Shown: in pieces, positions 4,112-6,068 of the stretch | How positions within the stretch are numbered: position 1 is the first letter of the stretch | Layout of the letters: every line of letters begins with the position of its first letter | Assembly: GCA_946625225.1 (NCBI GenBank) | Contig: CAMOTA010000154.1 | Span: 1 to 6,068, forward strand | Direction: 5' to 3' | Length of the DNA: 6,068 nucleotides | From: UBA9715 sp003452695 | GTDB taxonomy: Bacteria > Actinomycetota > Coriobacteriia > Coriobacteriales > Eggerthellaceae | Made by a program: the position numbers and the translations under genes | The notes under the pieces: model-generated | What the model was told of the DNA's origin: nothing | Database searches by the model: none | What the model saw: the letters and a program-made list of their open reading frames with translations, nothing else

Positions 4112-6064
4112 ATGGCAGAGCAACTCGGTAATTGGGGTCCGTTCAAGCTGGAAGAAGAGATTGGCCGCGGAGCCATGGCCCGCGTGTGGCGAGCTTGGGA
4201 CTCCCGTCTTTCACGCGAAGTTGCCATAAAAGAACCCCTGTTCAACGAGGGAATGAGCGAAAGCGAACGTGCTGAGATAGGCCGCCGGTTCATAAAGGAG
4301 GGCAGGGCAGCTGCGCAGCTTCGGCATCCCGGCATCGTAACCGTGTATTCTGCAGACGAGTACGATGGCAGGGCCGGCATCGTCATGGAGCTTATCGAGG
4401 GCCAGACCCTCGGTGCGCTCATGCAGGAGGGCCCGTTGCCGGTGGATTTGGCGACAAGCGTGCTTTACCAACTGCTCGACGCCGTGGACTATGCGCACAA
4501 GCGGGGCGTAATTCACCGAGATATCAAGCCGGAGAACATTTTCGTCACATACGACAACAGGGTTATTCTCGCCGATTTCGGCATTGCCCATGTCGAAAAC
4601 GCCGAGACAACGCATCGCACGGCGTTCGGCACCACGCTCGGAACGCCGGGCTATATGTCGCCCGAGCAGGTGAAGGGCGGAACTGTCGATGCTCGTTCCG
4701 ACCTCTTTTCCATCGGCGTTATCGGCTACGAGATGCTTGCCGGCCGCAATCCTTTTGGCGCGGAAGATGGATCCGACTCTCTGGCGCTCATGTACCGCAT
4801 AGTGAACGAGCCCGCCCCCGAGCTTTCCGAGAGCGCCGTCCAGGGATTTCCCGAGCCCGTTGGCCGGACCATTATGCTCGCATTGTCCAAGAACCCAGAC
4901 GACCGCCCCGCAAGCGCGGAGGCCTTCAAGGCGATGTTGGGCGGTGGCGAGATTCCGGCAAGCGCGGGCGCGTTCGCGGTGCCTTCGAGTGCGAGCAAGC
5001 GCCCGCGTGCGTTACCGTATGTCGCAGTTGCAGCAGCGTGCCTGGTGGCTATCTGCGTTTTCTTTGCGCTCAGCATGGGAGGCCAGGGAGGCGGGAGCGT
5101 TCAAACTTCCGGTAGTTCAAGTGCTTCTGCGGGGTCGCCTGCCGCGAGCTCCGCTGCTGCTGCGAGCTCCGCTGCCGCTGCCGTTGCCGCGAGTTCTGCT
5201 GGCTCGAGTGCTGCTGCGAGTGCCGCCGCAAGCTCTGCCGCTACGGACCCTGCCGCGAGCGCTGTCGCGAGTCCCGCTGATAGCAACCCCTCTGCAGCAG
5301 CTCCTGAAGTTGATGCGCTCAGTACGCAAGACGCAGCCAGCGGTGGCCCCGATGCTTCCGAGGCAACGGGCGGCGTACGGGGGACGAGGGAGACCAAGGG
5401 GGCATACGGTTCCGTGGCCATAGATGCCGCCGATATAAAGGTACTCGATTCCGATTGGGATTGGGATTCTTCGGAGGCCCTTCGAGACTCGTTCGTCGTC
5501 GATGCGATTCTCCTTGTGAAGAACTCTTCGCAGGCACCGATCACCAAGATTGAATTCGAAGTTAAATCCACTACGGGCGAAGCCGTTCCGAATGCCGGCA
5601 ACATCGGGGCGCCGTTCGTGGCCGTTGGCTATATCCCAGCAGATGGTCAGGGCATAATGGTGAGCAGGGTTGCGACGGGCGTCGAGAAGACACGTCCGGA
5701 TAATTCTTCGTACGTTATAAAGGACGTCTATTCGAATGCTGCGCTTGGCGACTATCAGGTGCCTACGGGCCAAGTTGCAAAGAACTACGGAAACAAGAAT
5801 GACCTCTACGACGTTATCATCAGCAACCCAAACGATGCCAGCGTGTCTGCCAATTCTTCCCTAGTCGTTGTGAAGTACAAGGACAAAGGGCGCAAAATCG
5901 ACGAAGCGGACGCAACAGGCCACATCGATTCGGCAATTGCGCCCCACGAGCCGGGATACTATCAGACAAGCGCCTTCGTCGATCCCAACCTGTACAAGAA
6001 CGAGTTCATCGACCAGTTCGTCGTCTATGCCATCGATGCCGACTACTACGCAAAGGCAAGTTAG
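4112..6064 (+). CDS. Transmembrane Hanks-type Ser/Thr protein kinase with a non-PASTA ectodomain
   Basis: 650 residues. The cytoplasmic kinase domain (about 11-277) is complete: glycine loop IGRGAMARV (17-25), invariant K40 in VAIK, helix-C E63, catalytic loop HRDIKPEN (135-142, D137), DFG (155-157), an activation loop with several Thr (167, 168, 170, 174, 175, 178), SPE in place of APE (183-185), D197 and R265. These predict an active kinase that phosphorylates Ser/Thr, probably including its own loop. A basic stretch (KRPR, 296-299) precedes a single TM helix at about 301-321. Outside, an Ala/Ser-rich linker (331-390, 47 of 60 residues Ala or Ser) leads to a 220-residue C-terminal domain (about 430-650) rich in beta-like alternation, with no Pro-Ala-Ser-Thr (PASTA) repeats that I can recognise. 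The segment around 462-490 (hydrophobic strand, VKNSS, then a strand ending TTGE) recalls FxLYD/DUF4352-like beta-sandwich domains, but this is only a resemblance. The topology is that of PknB/PrkC-type receptor kinases. The extracellular ligand and substrates are unknown. It follows the two-component pair but probably has its own promoter. Confidence 0.94.
   Translation: MAEQLGNWGPFKLEEEIGRGAMARVWRAWDSRLSREVAIKEPLFNEGMSESERAEIGRRFIKEGRAAAQLRHPGIVTVYSADEYDGRAGIVMELIEGQTLGALMQEGPLPVDLATSVLYQLLDAVDYAHKRGVIHRDIKPENIFVTYDNRVILADFGIAHVENAETTHRTAFGTTLGTPGYMSPEQVKGGTVDARSDLFSIGVIGYEMLAGRNPFGAEDGSDSLALMYRIVNEPAPELSESAVQGFPEPVGRTIMLALSKNPDDRPASAEAFKAMLGGGEIPASAGAFAVPSSASKRPRALPYVAVAAACLVAICVFFALSMGGQGGGSVQTSGSSSASAGSPAASSAAAASSAAAAVAASSAGSSAAASAAASSAATDPAASAVASPADSNPSAAAPEVDALSTQDAASGGPDASEATGGVRGTRETKGAYGSVAIDAADIKVLDSDWDWDSSEALRDSFVVDAILLVKNSSQAPITKIEFEVKSTTGEAVPNAGNIGAPFVAVGYIPADGQGIMVSRVATGVEKTRPDNSSYVIKDVYSNAALGDYQVPTGQVAKNYGNKNDLYDVIISNPNDASVSANSSLVVVKYKDKGRKIDEADATGHIDSAIAPHEPGYYQTSAFVDPNLYKNEFIDQFVVYAIDADYYAKAS
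5102..5281 (+). repeat. Ala/Ser low-complexity linker with short direct repeats
   Basis: Encodes residues 331-390 of the Ser/Thr kinase. A 14-bp direct repeat GCGAGCTCCGCTGC occurs at 5144-5157 and 5162-5175 (18-base period), and further degenerate Ala-Ala-Ser-Ser units follow. Such linkers commonly carry an ectodomain through the peptidoglycan; length variation between strains is likely. Confidence 0.75.
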
Positions 6065-6068
6065 GCGG

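Noticed and set aside
5102..5281. Frameshift or assembly error in the Ala/Ser linker
   Set aside because: The frame stays open with sensible coding on both sides, and similar linkers are common in receptor kinases.

Overview
The window looks like a chromosomal piece of a moderately GC-rich, Gram-positive-type actinobacterium, most plausibly a gut Coriobacteriia (Eggerthellaceae-like). This rests on the Ala-rich, GC-leaning coding sequence, good Shine-Dalgarno sites, a CCA-encoding tRNA-Ser, a small secreted BspA-type leucine-rich-repeat protein, and two membrane sensor kinases with Ala/Ser- or Asp-rich extracytoplasmic segments. The lineage is an inference from style, not from a database match.

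Layout: positions 1-168 hold no convincing gene but are crowded with hairpins: a perfect 10-bp terminator-like stem at 57-79, an orphan tRNA T-arm-like motif at 99-118, and the probable tRNA terminator at 136-159. A complete tRNA-Ser(GCU) lies on the minus strand (169-259), with its own -35/-10 promoter at 274-303. All protein genes lie on the plus strand: a secreted LRR_5/BspA-like protein (392-1057), an OmpR/PhoB response regulator (1213-1884), its partner histidine kinase (1992-3935), and a transmembrane Hanks-type Ser/Thr kinase (4112-6064, ending 4 bases before the window edge).

How the genes work together: the regulator and histidine kinase form a classic two-component pair, separated by 107 bases that carry two hairpins. 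The kinase sensor region carries a large low-complexity insert: an Ala11 run, a Pro-Asp repeat block and a segment with 30 Asp in 49 residues, predicted to lie outside the membrane. This is the most unusual feature of the window and suggests cation, pH or cationic-peptide sensing, or a wall-spanning acidic spacer. The Ser/Thr kinase follows an AT-rich intergenic island that contains a promoter-like sequence overlapped by a CTTATC-N6-GATAAG palindrome, so it is probably transcribed, and possibly repressed, independently. Its ectodomain has an Ala/Ser linker and a C-terminal domain that is not PASTA. Together the locus reads as an envelope-sensing neighbourhood with two phosphorylation systems side by side. 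A direct link between them is inference only.
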